A stretch of 64,000 nucleotides of DNA from Salticus scenicus (GCA_963930645.1 OZ005652.1:353598102-353662101); one strand, 5' to 3'. Shown: positions 22,610 through 36,540, counted from the first letter of the stretch. Translations and numbers: made by a program. The notes: generated by a model from the sequence alone, not told the origin.

Positions 22610-23620
22610 TCACAAACTGTCAGAACGAGACTATTTTTCTATATTTCTCTATATTTTTATTTTATTTTCGATAGTGCTTGTGAAATGAATTATTTCACTT
22701 TTTCTTATTAAAAAGTAAGTATTTTTGCTTATAATTGTTAATTTTTTTGTAAGTATTAATCTAAATAATGGAGTATTAATTTAAATAATGGAGATTAAAT
22801 GTTGGATACTTAAATCTTATTAAATACTCGTTTACGTTTTTAACATAGCCCATGTATTTTTAAATGGATAATCTAATACGATCAAGATCAATAACAAAAA
22901 GGCTTCTGTCGGAGATGTAACCCATACTGTATGAAGAAGTAAATATACGTATAGTCAAGACTACTTGAATAGTAGTTGAGGGAATTTCAAATATATGCTT
23001 TGAACAAATTTAAATTCGCTTATTGAATATACACGTATGAGCATTGATGAAAAGTGAAGAATCAAACACACAAGGGAAAAACTAGGAAAAACGAAAAACC
23101 AGTTTTACGAAAAACTGGAACAGTAATAAGCAATCTCATTGAAGAAATAGAGAAATCTAGAAATAAGGCCTATACACATGCCCTTTTCAAAAAAAATAAA
23201 TAAATAAAAATAAATAAATAAATAAAATGAAATAAGTAAAAAGGAAATGTTTAATAAAACAGTTGTTTTCAGAATTTGTTCTTACATGAAAAGTAAATTA
23301 ATTAACTTAATCACAGATTTGCGAATCGAGTAACAAAGACCCGAGGACAAATTTCTTTTCCTCAGACACAAATTCAGATGAATTGAATCACAAAACAATA
23401 TAAAAAAAAGAGTTTTGTGACAGACATATTTGAGTCAATTCGTCACTATGCTGGAAGAGTTATTGAAAATATTTACGATGATTTAACGAAATCTACTCTT
23501 GCAAACAATAGTTTCATGCTTAATTCTGAATCGTGCTCAAATATATATAAGCAACAGATGATGTATTTTTGTTTAATTCTATGGTAAAAATTTCAGCAAC
23601 ATTGTCAAATCTTCGGATTC
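22610..23620. repeat. Old duplication, first block, copy 2
   Basis: Partner of 60-1060 (see there). Shared order and spacing extend for about 1 kb. This copy has extra A/T-rich insertions (23190-23230) and lacks the poly-A tract of copy 1. Confidence 0.6.
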
Positions 23621-23717
23621 TTAGAAACACTAACTCGTCTATCCCTGGGTTGTCTTGATTCCGCCATCCATAAGATGTCATACAAGGGGCATCTTAATCC
23701 AAATTTACTCCTTCAAA

Positions 23718-23719
23718 GT

Positions 23720-23769
<50 letters not shown>
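23718..23769. repeat. (AC)n(AT)n microsatellite
   Basis: AC repeat switching to AT repeat. The minus-strand open frame over it encodes repeat residues only. Confidence 0.9.
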
Positions 23770-23773
<4 letters not shown>

Positions 23774-25818
23774 ACATATTCCTTTGAAAAAATGCAATGC
23801 ATAAGAAATGTATGTGGGATTCTGTATGCAGTATATTAAGATGTCTGCCTACATTTAAAATGCAATTTTCAATCAAAACTCCGATTTTCTATTTTTGGAT
23901 TAGTATTGAAGCCTGGCAGTTTAGCTTTCTAAATCAGTTTAACTTTTGTTTCTATCTTGCTTAGAACTTGAGTTACATGCATTTTGATATTAGTCACTCA
24001 CCAGTTTTTGAAACCGGAAGTGACCGGAAATGACCCGTAAATGTTCGTTTACATAAATGTTTTACTGAATATAAAATGAATTTAAAAAAGAAATAAAAAA
24101 AAAAATTGAAATGAATCAGGAACTTAATAAAATTATTTTTTATTTAATAGGTAAAATCTGGTTTTTAAATACGTTTTCTGCTTTTTCTCAAAATGAGATT
24201 TTTAGCATTTTGCTTTATCCGAAAACATCATAACTCCAAAAGTTATAATTGAAACGTTATGAAACATTGACAGAATACTCTAGGAGTTCTTTTAGGGATG
24301 GAACAACTACAATGAATGTAGCTAAATTATTTTTAGTTTTTTTGTCGATAGAAGTTATGGACTTTCATGTATATTCATGACATTTTCAGCATGTAAAAAT
24401 GTTATCTCCTCTAAAATATTAAATAACATGGTTGTAGTTTTGAGAGTAGTTCACTCAATTAAGGACCTTTCAATAATCTAAATGAAATTTACAGAATAAA
24501 AATATCTTTATTTAAGTTTGACTTATGATGTTTTGTAAAAGTGCTTTGTTTTGCAAATTTTATGTCTTTTATGCATATTATGAGCCTAAATATCAAAATA
24601 TTTTAAAATTCGCATATTTTTTCAGGTTTTTTACTGTTTGTTACTATATGCTATCATATAATGCACATAAATAGGCAATTTTTCAATTATTAAAAAAAAA
24701 TTACCTCCTACAGTAGACAGGCACCATAATTCCGTTAACATCAGTTTCAGTAATAGGCATATTTTTTGCATCTAGAAAAATTATATTTATATCAGTAAGG
24801 ATGTTCAATGTAAGGATGTAAAAGTCATTTTGAAAATCCCTCCTATGTATTAAAATGTATTCAAATTATTTTTGTGTTCCTGTATTACATCCCTTAGTTC
24901 TATTTTCCGTATATCCCGTAATGTAGACCTATCCCCACCCACAAAATTTCTTTTTGATAAACTTTCCTTAGAGAGCTGATTAAATGGTTTTTCGCATAAA
25001 CAAGCATGGATCTTAAATAAGTGAAACTCTTTGTAAAAAGATTTCGTAAATTCTACAGGAAACACGTTTCATTTAGTCTGAAAATTTTTACACATTGCTA
25101 ATTGTTAAAATTGCATTATGCAAGCAAGTGTAACAATGACAAACTAATGTAATCGGTGAAATTATTTGTCACTACACCTCTATGAATCTCTACTTATAAT
25201 AAAGCAAGATTTATGTCTGCAAAAATGCGGTATATAGGGGGCGGGTGTTGCTGTAATAAAATAAAAAATAAAAGTAATATTAAAATTTGCTAGTTTGCAA
25301 ATTTTAATATTTTTGCATTTTAACGCTGTTAACTGAGAGGGGAATCTCTTAAACGAGGGTACGTAGTACCTGAAACCTGATACACATAGAAACAGAAAAT
25401 TCGATGAGTGTAGTAGGACTATCTCTCTGTTTGTACGACTTTATTTAGCAAATGTGTTAATTAAAAACCGACCTATGGGAAGAAATATATTTTCTTTACG
25501 TTAAAATTTGCTTTTGCGCGTTTTCAAAAATAATTTCATTAAAATGCACGAGATTCTTTCTTTCTTCTCTGTTGATATAATTTTTGAAAAATTATTTTTG
25601 TTATTATCCAATTATTGTCCGTCTGTTTCTGATTAGTTCAGTCCACTCTGTTATTGGGTTTATTACCCAATTGGCCCGGCTGTTTCCACACGAACCACTG
25701 AAAGCAGGAAAAAGTTAACGGTAGTAAAAGACACGAAATAACCCAACAAATCATAATTAGCAATTTAAATTAAATTAATCAAATTAGTTAAAAGATGTTA
25801 ATTAAAAACTTTATAATA
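23770..25818. other. Unassigned; weak coding-like frame 24850-25065
   Basis: A minus-strand frame at 24850-25065 has varied residues (CEKPFNQLSKESLSKRNFVG, DIRKIELRDVIQEHK) but starts at GTG with a stop just upstream and is not recognised. A hairpin TAATATTAAAATTTGC / GCAAATTTTAATATT sits at about 25276-25312. TCTCTACTTATAATAAAG at 25197 resembles a Helitron 5' end, but no matching 3' end is seen. It contains no homologue of the first duplicated unit, so it is extra sequence relative to 1-5 kb. Confidence 0.3.
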
Positions 25819-25953
25819 GGTATTAAAACCCGAATAAACTACTACGTCAGAAACGCCAAAGAAAAATATTGGAAATGCATACAGTTGTTTCGGTAGCCTA
25901 AAGCGTACCGTCTTTAGTGCAAAAACGTAGTTAGGTAGGTTGGGTTTAATACC
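25819..25953. mobile_element. Possible small foldback element, 135 bp
   Basis: Left GGTATTAAAACCCGAATAAA and right end (complement GGTATTAAACCCAACCTACC) are imperfect inverted repeats of about 28 bases that also share ACTACGT. No target duplication is certain. Confidence 0.4.
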
Positions 25954-28029
25954 GCACTGGTACTTTATAATTATAATCTTTTAAACTCTAAACATTTAAA
26001 ATATGCTATTACTGATAAATGAAATATTTCACAAATTTTAGGTTATCCATTCAATGTCGGGAAACGATGAATAATGCTATATTTTATCGTTAACATTTTA
26101 AAATTAATCGCCATGTTTGGCTTAATTTATGACTATATATAACTCTAAAATGGTAGTATTTCACGCTCACTCGCAAAATATAAGAAAAATATTGTCTACA
26201 GTCCGTTTACTACTAAATAATGGGTCTTACTTATTCGCAATAATATTCTTTTAAACACCGAATTTTCATGTGAGCAACATTCCTCAAAATTTAAATAAAA
26301 TAACAATAAAAATAAAAATAAAAATATCACATTCAAAATACATAAAAATAACTACAAATATATAGAAATGTGTTTTTAAAAGGTGTCAGATTCGTTATAA
26401 GTTATATTTGAAGTAATAATATTTTATTAAGTATCCTTCTGTAAATATGTATTTCAGCTCTTAACAAAATCATCTGGGGTTTCCGTGCATAGATATACAT
26501 GAAAATATGTATAGGTTATTTTAGAAAAATGGATTATGAGTGCTAACTAGCATCTTTGAATTGAACATTTCTGGATACATGGGAAAGATCTTAGATTCAA
26601 TTTATCTCTTTGGCTATACCTGATAAAAAAGTTTATGATGCAATGTTAATGAAACAGACATATTTGTTTTAATATGTTGCACATTTGACTCACTGTAAAG
26701 ATTTATAATTATTTTTATTATTATTAGAAAAGTATAAGAACTTAATTTTTGTAATTTCCGATATCTCATTCTCTGAAATTTCAAATTGGTGTGAAACATT
26801 TCTGTATCTTTCCTTATGCGATTTTTATAATTATAAAACAATCCGCAGCAAAATTATTGAGGCATACATCGAAATTTTTCAAATTTGTTTTTAGTTTGAT
26901 CGCTAAATTTTATCATGAACGTACTTTTTTATAACCATCATAAAGACTAAGATCATGGCTCCATAAATATTTACTTAACAAAAGAATATTATGTGCCTAT
27001 TTTTTAAATAGGAATTATTGCTAGCACTCCAATAATTTTGCTGCCGACTATATATGCGAAAAATAATAGTTTTGTGAGTTGTTTTATTTTTATTTTTATT
27101 TATTATTTTTTTCTCTTAAGGAGTTAAAGTTTTATGAGGAGGTAAGTTTTTATAATATTTTAGATTTTGAATCATACTATGTAAAAATACTTGTCGTAAA
27201 TCTCAAAATGCATGTGTAAACAACCATCCTATGTAGAAACAAATATAGATATATGTGTATGCACACACACGTATATATGCATATATACGTGAGTGTGTGT
27301 GTGTTAACATACATATAAACAAATCGATATTGTGTTTTTATCTGAAAAATGCCCGTAGAACTTATTTTAAAGCAAAAAATTTCAAGACGGAATTTCAAAT
27401 AGTTTCTATTTTATTTTTTTTTCTATTTTTATTTTTTTATTTTACTAACTTAAGGAAAACAACGAAGATCTTTTGAAATTAAATATTTTTTGTGAGATCA
27501 CTGTATATCAACCTATTCGTTTAAAAAATATTAAAGTTGGGTACATTAAAAAAAAAATGCTCGAAAAAGTTTTAAAATTGATAAAAGATCATTTCTACCA
27601 TACATTTCCACCCTCTATTTCCAGCATCTCTTTATCAGATGCTCAGATACTCGCAAATGACAAGAAAAAATTACTTTTCTCTATTAGAAGTTTTATGATC
27701 ATTGGACTGCGAAGTAAATTTATTAACACAAGAAGAATTTTAAGAAACGTTTGAAATAGTTCACTAATAGCGATAATTATTCTACAGACCAATTGCCTGA
27801 AAAGTAGGTCAAAAATTTAGATTTTTCCATTATTAAATATATCATTAATTACAATATACTTTTGGTTTCATAATTTTTCTTATACCTTCTGATCGGTTAA
27901 GACTATTTGATTTTTCTATACGTCATACACTGCAAAGGTATAACATTGTTTGTAATTTTTTTATAATATACATATATATAATAAAACTACAAATTCAATT
28001 ATTTAATTTATCTAGATATTTGAAACTTT
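25954..28029. other. Unassigned AT-rich stretch
   Basis: Contains a mixed TG/TA/CA repeat at 27248-27320 and a 93-codon plus-strand frame at 27473-27754 whose length is within chance. No transposon ends or gene motifs. Confidence 0.35.
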
Positions 28030-28180
28030 TCCAAATGGTTTCTAACACGAAATCGATACAATTTACCGAATGTCTAATTGCCAACGTAGTTTATATTGAA
28101 TAATCAACTGGCTGAAATTAGCTGGGGAAGTCAACAAGACGTATGAATGATGAACTGTGAAATTAATTGTTTAATATCGA
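28030..28180. repeat. Old duplication, second block, copy 2
   Basis: Partner of 2390-2550. It lies about 25.6 kb from its copy, against about 22.6 kb for the first block, because about 3 kb of extra sequence sits between the blocks here. Confidence 0.75.
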
Positions 28181-28789
28181 CCTGCAGCATGTTTATCTTT
28201 TGGAAAGTATATTTACACTTTTGAATGTTTTTTCTATTTGAGAATACTTTTTACAAATTTCATAATTTAAAAAATATTTTTTCAAGTATACATATAGTAT
28301 ACCTTTTTAACAGTATGTACATTATTTAATGAAATATGCAGTAAAGATGCTTTTTACACACATTTAAAGAAAAAATTGTTTTATCTGGCATTTTTTTTTT
28401 TTATAATAGGCTTAATATCCTTATCAAATTTATTTGCCACAAAAACCTGTTTTTTTAGGTACATTTTAGATATTCATAAATTTTAGTAAATCGAGTTCAC
28501 TAAAATAAACGAACATTGAAATTGGGACTGTTAAACATTAACGTAAACGATGTATAAGAAATAATTAATCAGAAAAATGTCCTTAAGAGTTATTTTAAAA
28601 TTATACAGCATCATTTTCATATTTTACGTATATTTTCGGTCTTTGCCTATATTAGAATAATTTTAGTTTTATTTTGCTCTTTCAAAAAAAAAAAAAAAAA
28701 AAAAAATATTTCAAAGAAATAAAATTATTAAAAGTTAAAAAATCTACGTTTTGTTTAAAATAATAACAATATACAAATTCCCATTAATT
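28181..28789. other. Unassigned, with poly-A run
   Basis: Poly-A of about 22 bases at 28685-28706. The flanks weakly resemble 2560-3340, as expected between two matched blocks, but I cannot align them reliably by eye. Confidence 0.35.
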
Positions 28790-28990
28790 GCATAAAACTT
28801 CTTAATCATCCGTTTTCTGCTCATTACAGTGCAGCATCAATCATATATGATAAACGCCTCACTTTAGATGAAGGACATTAACAGGCCTCTACTCTTGTTA
28901 TCTCTAAGTATGAATTATTTTCACAGGAATGATCACAAATAAATGTTAATGATAAAGGCATGCTTAATATTACCTGTATTCGAACTTTTC
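28790..28990. repeat. Old duplication, third block, copy 2
   Basis: Partner of 3350-3540 (shared CTCACTTTAGATGAA and GAATTATTTTCAC) and of 29640-29860. Confidence 0.6.
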
Positions 28991-29639
28991 AAATATTAAA
29001 TGTAGTAATTTGTAAAAATTATGCTGTAGCAAAGCATTTATTCCTTATAAATTATTGGAAGATAATAAGTTAATTTTTCTAAACATTTCCCAAATAATAT
29101 AATAATACATTCTATATAAAAATGTATTGTTTACTTATAATTCGCGTTTACATCCTCTTACCAATTGTAATGTTATATGTTCATGATATCTATACAAATA
29201 GGGTCTCATATTATAAGCTTTTCGTAAATTATCTAAAAACTTCTATGATGCATTTTTGTGGTTAAATAAAATTCCTTTTTTATTGATAGAATATTCAAAA
29301 TTTGTTGTTTTCATATTAAAGGAATGAATAACTGTTATAAGTTAAACGACTAGGAATTATTAATTTAAAATAATGAAGAAAAAAATGCAGTTTTGTATCA
29401 GGTTATTATTATTATTATTTTACAATATACATGTCACAGTTCTTCTTCATTTATGAAACTGTAGGTGTACTTAAAACATTAATATGTTCTGTTTACTGAA
29501 AATATTAAATAAAACAAGAATAAAAGACGTTTAAGGGTTGGTATGCATTAAATGCATCCTTAAATGCATTTTAACATTCAACAATAAAATTTTAATTATT
29601 CTTAAAGGAAAAAAAATGATAAATTTGTGTATTTTTAAA

Positions 29640-29860
29640 ATAATTATAATGTCCAGCTTTTCATTATTTGCGGGACATTACTAAACCCTTCGGTTTCACA
29701 TGTTACACGATAATAGCAATCAAATATTATATAAAATTTATTTTAGATGAATGATATCAAAAAGCACCCATTCTTGTTAACATCAAATAAATAATAATGT
29801 TTACAGAAGATATTACAAGTTATAATATTAAATTGCTAAATATTACATTTATTTGCTTGA
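29640..29860. repeat. Old duplication, third block, copy 3
   Basis: A weaker third copy: TTTAGATGAATGATATCAA, CCATTCTTGTTA, AATGTTTACAGAAG. It lies about 850 bases after copy 2, suggesting a separate local duplication. Confidence 0.45.
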
Positions 29861-29999
29861 AAATCAATTTATATCGATAATGTATGAATAATATTTTTTT
29901 CATTTCTAATAAATGCATTTTAATAACTTTAAACAATCTTAAACATAAAATTTGATTATTATTAGTTATTTCTTTTCAACAATTTTATATATATATTTT

Positions 30000-30004
<5 letters not shown>

Positions 30005-30078
<74 letters not shown>

Positions 30079-30106
30079 ATATATATATATAAATATATAT
30101 ATATAT
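30005..30106. repeat. (AT)n microsatellite, about 100 bases
   Basis: Nearly pure AT repeat broken by two GTATGT-type steps and an AAATAT step. Confidence 0.9.
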
Positions 30107-30344
30107 AATTAAAAATAAATTACTAATTTGCATGCGCATAAAGCAGCACTGAATTTCGAGAAATAATTGCTTTAATTAATTCTCAATGTAAAATTTTTTG
30201 TATCTGTTTTTCTCCCTCTATTTTATCTGCTATTCAAATTTAAATTTAAAATACAAACAACAACAACAAAAAAAAAAATAATAATGTTTATTAAATAAAT
30301 TATATTTGAGATGTTGTAATTTCAAGTTTGATCTACTAATACTA

Positions 30345-30560
30345 GCTCGGCATATCTGTAGAAACCTGTTAGGATTACATCGTTTTTAATGGTTGTGTTC
30401 CCTCCTGCTGATGAAGAAAACACAGCATTATTGAAATGTTTGATTGAATAGTGCTGAAATTCCTTTTCTTGTTTATTAACACTATCAAAAAGGTTTGTTT
30501 TGGTTGTTTACAGATTCCACTTTCATTTTCCTGTTATCATAATTGAAATTTAACAATTTA
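30345..30560. repeat. Dispersed duplicate block, copy 1 of 2
   Basis: Matches 39112-39330: CTGTAGAAACCTG / CTGAAATCTG, TGTGTTCCC-CCTGCTGA, AACAGCAT / CACAGCATT, TTTTCTTGTTTATTAACA. Both copies are followed by an AT repeat within a few hundred bases. Confidence 0.6.
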
Positions 30561-30574
30561 TATATACACTTTTA

Positions 30575-30810
30575 GCGGGTATTTATGAATTCGTTCACAT
30601 AAATTTCTAACAAAAATAATCTACTAATTAAGCAATATATTCTAATAATTAGTATTAAAATTAACCTATATATTGGGAAATATAAAAAAAAATGTTTTAA
30701 TACCATAAATAGCAAATTAAAAATAGCAATAATTCTTTAGTGTAAAAATAAATTAGCACTTCTTTTAACTAGAAGTAAAATTTAGGAAAGATTACACCAT
30801 AGTTTCAAAA
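30575..30810. repeat. Old duplication, fourth block, copy 2
   Basis: Partner of 4520-4750. Confidence 0.5.
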
Positions 30811-30823
30811 AATGTTCTCATCC

Positions 30824-30825
<2 letters not shown>

Positions 30826-30910
<85 letters not shown>

Positions 30911-30919
30911 TATACATTT
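30826..30919. repeat. Poly-A followed by (AT)n
   Basis: About 29 A residues, ten non-repeat bases, then an AT repeat of nearly 60 bases. Confidence 0.9.
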
Positions 30920-32069
30920 TTTTTTCGAAATTAATGGTCTTAAATTACATTTTTAATTGCATTTCCTCACCAGTCCTCCGGTGAAATTTTATTGCAATTT
31001 ATTTGTTATATAAAATTCGAGTTGATATTTAAAACTATATTTACGTATAGTTTACTGCATTCAATTTAGTGATTTTAAATAAAAAATTTGAAAAATAGTT
31101 AAATTTAATACTTTTATGAAAATTAGTCAAAGTTTAAAACAAATGCTACATTAAAACTTGGAATTATTTGAATATCTTTTGTACAAATAAAACACAAAAT
31201 AGTCATTTTTGAAACTGAAATAAAAGTGCACTCCTTATGCGACAAAAATAATAAGAAAAATGCCCTGAACTTCAATACAAAACTAAATTTCAAGAAATTG
31301 CGCTTTGTTAATAATAAAAATGATACTGCAAACTTTTTTTCCCATTTTAAATCATAACAAATTGAAACAGAAACTTTTGCATAAGATAAGATATGTCATG
31401 GAATAATTGTATTATATACTTTATAAAGAGCGTTTCGTTTTATTATCTCAAGGAATATTTTATAATTCATCTCCATAGAACGTCTTCTTTTATATTATAT
31501 TTATAAATTCAGCTTGTTTTTGAAAGTGAATAAGTACGTTTTTTCTTTTTTTCTTTTTTCTTTTTTTTCCAGCAAAATATTTTAGTTAAAAAATAATCCA
31601 CGACTAAATGCTCTTTTTGTCTATTTATTAGAATTATATTTTAAGAAACAATGTTAGGAAGAATTTTTATACATCAATTAAATTAAAATAGATATAGAGA
31701 GAGAGAGACATAGCACCCCCCCCCCCCAAAAAAAAAAAAAAAAAAAAGCTGCATTGCAGAAAAATTGACTTGTACTTTTGGGTTTGTAATAATTTAAAAA
31801 CTAATGATTGCAACAGGTAAAATTGTTATGTGCGTATAATACGGAAGTCATAACATGATACCAATGTACATTTTCAATTTAATAATTAGTTTTATGACAC
31901 TCTATTAAGTATTATATTTAATAAAAATCTATATAAAATTTTCTTTTTAAACATAATATAATAAACATATACTTTGTATTCTATCATGATTTTTTATATG
32001 AAATAAACAAGTGCTATTTTAATATATGAAATAAAACTATTTATTTGTTAGATCTAAACAATTATTTAA
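30920..32069. other. Unassigned; GA/C/A low-complexity tract
   Basis: At 31692-31747 a GA repeat is followed by about 13 C and about 20 A residues. A TTTTTC repeat lies near 31540-31570. No gene is seen. Confidence 0.5.
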
Positions 32070-33381
32070 TAAAAATATGCATTCTGGATTATGCAATTCC
32101 ACCTTTATATGGAATTACTGCTTTAATGCGCAATGGCATAGCATTTTACATTTTTTTAACATGAAACTCAGAAATTTCACAGTGCCAAATAACATAAATA
32201 TTTTTTCTAGTTCTTTCAAAGTTGTAGGCTACAAATTTCTAATCCCTAACTTTTTTATAGGCTAAACATTTTCGAGCGGATTGAGATTAGGGCAATTTTC
32301 TGGTATAATAATGAAGAAATCCTGCGATGTTCTTTGTGGGATTTAATTTTAAGTAAAAAAAAAAGTTATGATATCTTACAAAATTATAGATGCTCATAAG
32401 AATGGATAAGTAATTTTAACAACTTGAATCAAATAAATGCATCACAAGCGCCATATAACAAGGTACATTATCATCTTGAGGAAGAGTCTGAAATATCCCA
32501 AAAGTAGTCGGTCAGGTATCAATTTTTTAATGGCCACGCTTTATTTCGGGTTAATTGTTCCATTGAACATGAAAATTTGCCAAACTCACGGAAAAAATAT
32601 GCATTTTCATATCGTAATGTACAAGGAATGTGTCATTGTTTTAAGAGTGCGATTTTCATTAAGTCAGTCACATTTTCGTGATCAGATCTGCTTGTTTCCG
32701 TCAGTTCGAAAGAAGTTAAACTTGACTCATCAGAGATAACAACTTCAGACCAATAATTAATTGTCTTTTTTTTTTTTTAATTTTTTAACCCTCTAATTTC
32801 TTGGTTTTCTGATTCTTTTCGTTAAGAATGAATTTTTTTCAGATTTTCTGGCAATTAAACCTGCTTTGTTTAATTGTTATTTTACTGTATTTAGATAAAT
32901 TATGTTACTAAAGACTTTTGTTCTAAATGTAATACAAACTGATTTTTTAAGCGCTGGCTTTTTAACTTGCGGTCATCTCGACTGGATGAGTAACGTATCC
33001 GTTTAAGGACAAATGTGCAGTTTAAACAGCCAAAAAATATTTTATCTTGCTAAAAACCAGATCATTAATATTTTGTTAACATTTAATCACTTTGACATCC
33101 CACGTACTAAAATATCTTTTTTTTTCTTTTTCCGCTCTAAAATTAATGTTTTTTGTGGTATCGTTAATTGCCTTATTCTTGCCATTTTTGAAATACTTTC
33201 TAATATTACAATTTTCCGAACAATTACATGTTGTTTTTAACACTTGGCTCAATCCTAAATTGCACGCGGAACACAATGTAATAAAATCTGTTCAAAAATT
33301 TACTTTTGAAACAATAAAATTAACGATTACAGAAAAAAAAATGGAAAATATCCAAGTGCCGCTTTTTTTTGTCGCTTAGTG
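32070..33381 (-). pseudogene. Decayed Tc1-type transposon and transposase
   Basis: On the minus strand, in order: KRIRYSSSRDDRKLKSQ (33004-32954) matches the linker after the first helix-turn-helix. SEVVISDESSL (32745-32711) holds the first catalytic Asp. LPQDDNVPCYMALV (32486-32445) corresponds to the second-Asp FQQDNAPCHTA region. NCPNLNPLENV (about 32300-32266) holds the Glu in the SPDLNPIENLW position. MPLRIKAVIPYKGG (about 32133-32085) is the usual C-terminal segment. Frames change several times and stops are scattered. One terminus is probably CACTAAGCGACAAAAAAAAG, read inward from TA at 33382-33383. I could not find its partner on the left, so that side is truncated or eroded. Plus-strand frames here are shadows. 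Confidence 0.8.
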
Positions 33382-33383
33382 TA

Positions 33384-35531
33384 TATTTGCAACAATAAAC
33401 ATCTAACATTCACGTTAAATTTAGCTAAAATAAAAGTCTGGTCTGTTGCAAACTCCAAAATAAGTTGCAGAGGTGGCCAAATCCAATATAAAAGTTTGAA
33501 TATTCCCCCTCCCATCACGTGTCCAGCCACTTTATTTCGAGTTTACAAATACACTGCCCTAAATATCGATTAAAATATGAGTTTTGGTTCAATCTTAATT
33601 TGGCTAAGTGTAGCAAAACCAGTTTTTTATTATTATTATTATTATTATTATTTTTTATGGCCGATTTTACAACTAGGATGACACACATTACGCACATTGT
33701 GCAAAATATACTATCTGCAAAATTATGCAAAATATTCTATCTACAACTGATAATATGACTGCTTCTAACGGTACTTAGCAGATTTATAATTAAAGTTTGT
33801 GCAGAAGGCACTAGAAACAGTTCTATAACTTCAAACGAAAGAAAATTTCACTAGCATGTAGTACAATTGAAGCTCTCTGCAAAAATCGAAAAAAATAATT
33901 AATCAAAATTTTAGACAGTAGGAAAGCCTGCACCTAAATCTAACGCGATTCTTTCGGATTTTTTGTAAATAACAAAATAAAAGAAAATTTATTTCACAGC
34001 TCGCATTTTTTCCTTTCGGTTGATTCAGACAAAACACGCAAAATTTATTTCGTTTTTTACAAAATAATCTGCAAAAATTGTCTTAGATAATGACGCAGCT
34101 CCAACTATTGAAGTAAATTGTAACTCATTTTCTTTTTTCGAATTTTGCACAGAGTACCGACACCTATTTATTTTCGACAATATGTTTCGCATTTAATATT
34201 TAATCTGTGTTTGCTAAACGTTCATAAATGTTTTGTGTGACAGTTGAATATATATAATTAGTAAATGTTTTTAAAAACTGTGTTTTCAAAGCTCTTGTTG
34301 CTATTTAACAGTATTTAATAATTTTTAAAAGTGAAAAATGCGTACAATTACGAATATGTAAATTTTTAATGACAAAATGCATGGAACAGCCTTTAATTAA
34401 TACAAAATTAAGATCCTTGCATCACTATCGATAACAATTTTTTTTTTTTTTTTGCTATTAAAAGGTATTTTGTGTTCTGTAAAACTGTATTCATATTTAA
34501 TTTCCTACCAAATTAAAATTTTGGTAAATCAAAGTTACAATTTTATGTTTTGTTTTCTTCGAAGTTTTCTGTAAAAACGCACAATGTATCAGTTTTAAAA
34601 CATTGAAAAAAATGACGAAAATTGAACGAAAGCGTTTTTTAAAAATATCAAAAACGTTTGATCCATCATTGTCGAATAGAGAAAACATGATTCAAGAGTT
34701 TCAATAACAATATTAATATTTTGAAAATACATCAGTATATCATTAATAGAAATTTAATTTTGTTTAAAGTTTAAAACGTTTATATTATTTTATTTTATTC
34801 TATTTTATTAGGGAATAAAAGTACTTACTTTTTTGCTCATAACTCGACAAGTTACCATAAAAATGTGATTCACGAAATTGAAAAGCTGTTTTTTAATTGA
34901 AAAGCTGTTTTTATTTAATTTTTATGCTATTTATGGTAGCATGAACAAAACATGCGATTTTTAAATATTTGGAGTATTCTATCAACAAAATATTAAATAA
35001 TTATATGTAGTTAAATTTATTCAAAACATCCATGTATATTCTCTAGCCATGTCTTGACAGACATTTTTTAACAATGATTAATGCATTTTTTATTGATTTT
35101 TATCTCAATTATTGTGCATTAAAGGAAATTTTTTTGTTTAATTTTCAGTACTTAAAAGTATGAAGAAAAAATAGAGTGATATATTGACAAATTCTTATGT
35201 TTTATATTTAATGTCATTAGATAAAACGAAAAAAACATACAAATGGTTTTTAATGATGTACCGGAATGCTTCCCACATCTGTAGGAAGTCGGAAGTCGTG
35301 TTCCACCCTACGACGATTCTATAGATACATTAATTAGTGTTATGATGTACTCATTCATTGATTATTTGTCCAACGGAGCACACATTAACTTAAAGAATTA
35401 TATATATATATGTGTGTGTGTGTGTAAATAAGTAATTATTACATTAAATTTGAGTCGTTAATTTTACTTTCATGAACCATTTATAGTCCATAATTTAACA
35501 TCAGGTCGTTCGTATTTCGTTAACTAATAAA
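33384..35531. other. Unassigned AT-rich stretch
   Basis: Contains a (TTA)n tract at 33628-33652, poly-T at 34438-34453, a twice-repeated AATTGAAAAGCTGTTTTT (34877-34913) and a TA/TG tract at 35400-35424. The part just upstream of 35532 might hold the BEL/Pao 5' LTR, but no LTR ends were recognised. Confidence 0.4.
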
Positions 35532-36540
35532 ATGACGACGACATCTGTATTACGAAATCGAAAGAAAGTTTCAGTTAAACCTCAAATGGATCGATTATAA
35601 ACTTCACTCACTGATGAAACAGCATGGATAAAAATTACTTCTCGCCTTAGGTGTTTAGAAAACATTACTTGCAAAGGGGACACGGAGACACATTACGTAA
35701 TAAATATTATATCATCTTGCCTCAGAAAAAAGACTTAACCGAGTTGGAAGCTGAACTGATGGATATTGAATCCCGAGTGGAAGAGCTAATGGTAAACTTT
35801 AACCAATTTTTAAATACCAATACATATGAAGATATAAATAATGAATATATTGACAATGAATATGAGAATAAATTACATAAAATTAACTCCCTGAAATACA
35901 TCTTCAATTTTCAGCGGATGATACGAAGTGTGGAATGAATTTAAAAACATATTTACGAGTCTAATAGTTAATTATTCTCATTTATTGGAAATTTGAAACT
36001 TTATTACTTACATGTTTCTCGCCGAGGAAAACCTAAATTTTTAGAAACACAGCAAGATTCATTTTCATTTTTATTTTAAGTCTTACAAAATAGATTCAGG
36101 AATAAAAGAATTTAAAAAATAAATATTTTTTAAATCAATGTTAGATCTTGAAAGCATTCCCAATGAATCATCTAAAGAATTTAGACTTTTAAGCAATACG
36201 ATAAATAAAAAATATCCAAGCATTAAATACTTTCGGTTGCGGAAGAAACAAATTCTCTGGCATTTTAATATCGACTATTGTTCTAGACAAATTAAACAAA
36301 GGTACGTGAAAACAAATCGAACAATTGATTTGTACAATTGAGGTTTCTAATCTTGATCGTTTGATAAAATTTATAGAAAAACGAAGTCAAACGTTTGAGA
36401 ATTTATTCAAGATTTCTTTTATAAAACCGAAATATTGAACTCAGAACAAAACAAGAATCTTTCCTGTCAATTCGAATGATTTCGAGAAAAGATGTTCCGT
36501 ATGTAAATTAGCGCACCCATTTAAAAAAATCCACACATCT
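35532..36540 (+). pseudogene. BEL/Pao retroelement, gag-like remnant
   Basis: From an ATG at 35532 the three frames together give pieces typical of Pao-type gag proteins. There is a coiled stretch LTELEAELMDIESRVEELMV (about 35738-35797). Then come LESIPNESSKEFRLL (36144-36190) and VSNLDRLIKFIEKRSQTFEN (about 36341-36401). A zinc-knuckle-like start RCSVCKLAHP (about 36490-36520) follows. Early stops (for example at about 35597) and frame changes make it non-functional. Gag binds RNA and forms the particle in intact elements. Identification rests on the order of the motifs and on the pol motifs downstream. Confidence 0.65.

Noticed and set aside
33013..33758. Cluster of frames of 60-95 codons on both strands
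   Set aside because: Hydrophobic, AT-driven composition with no motif; part overlaps the end of the decayed Tc1 element.
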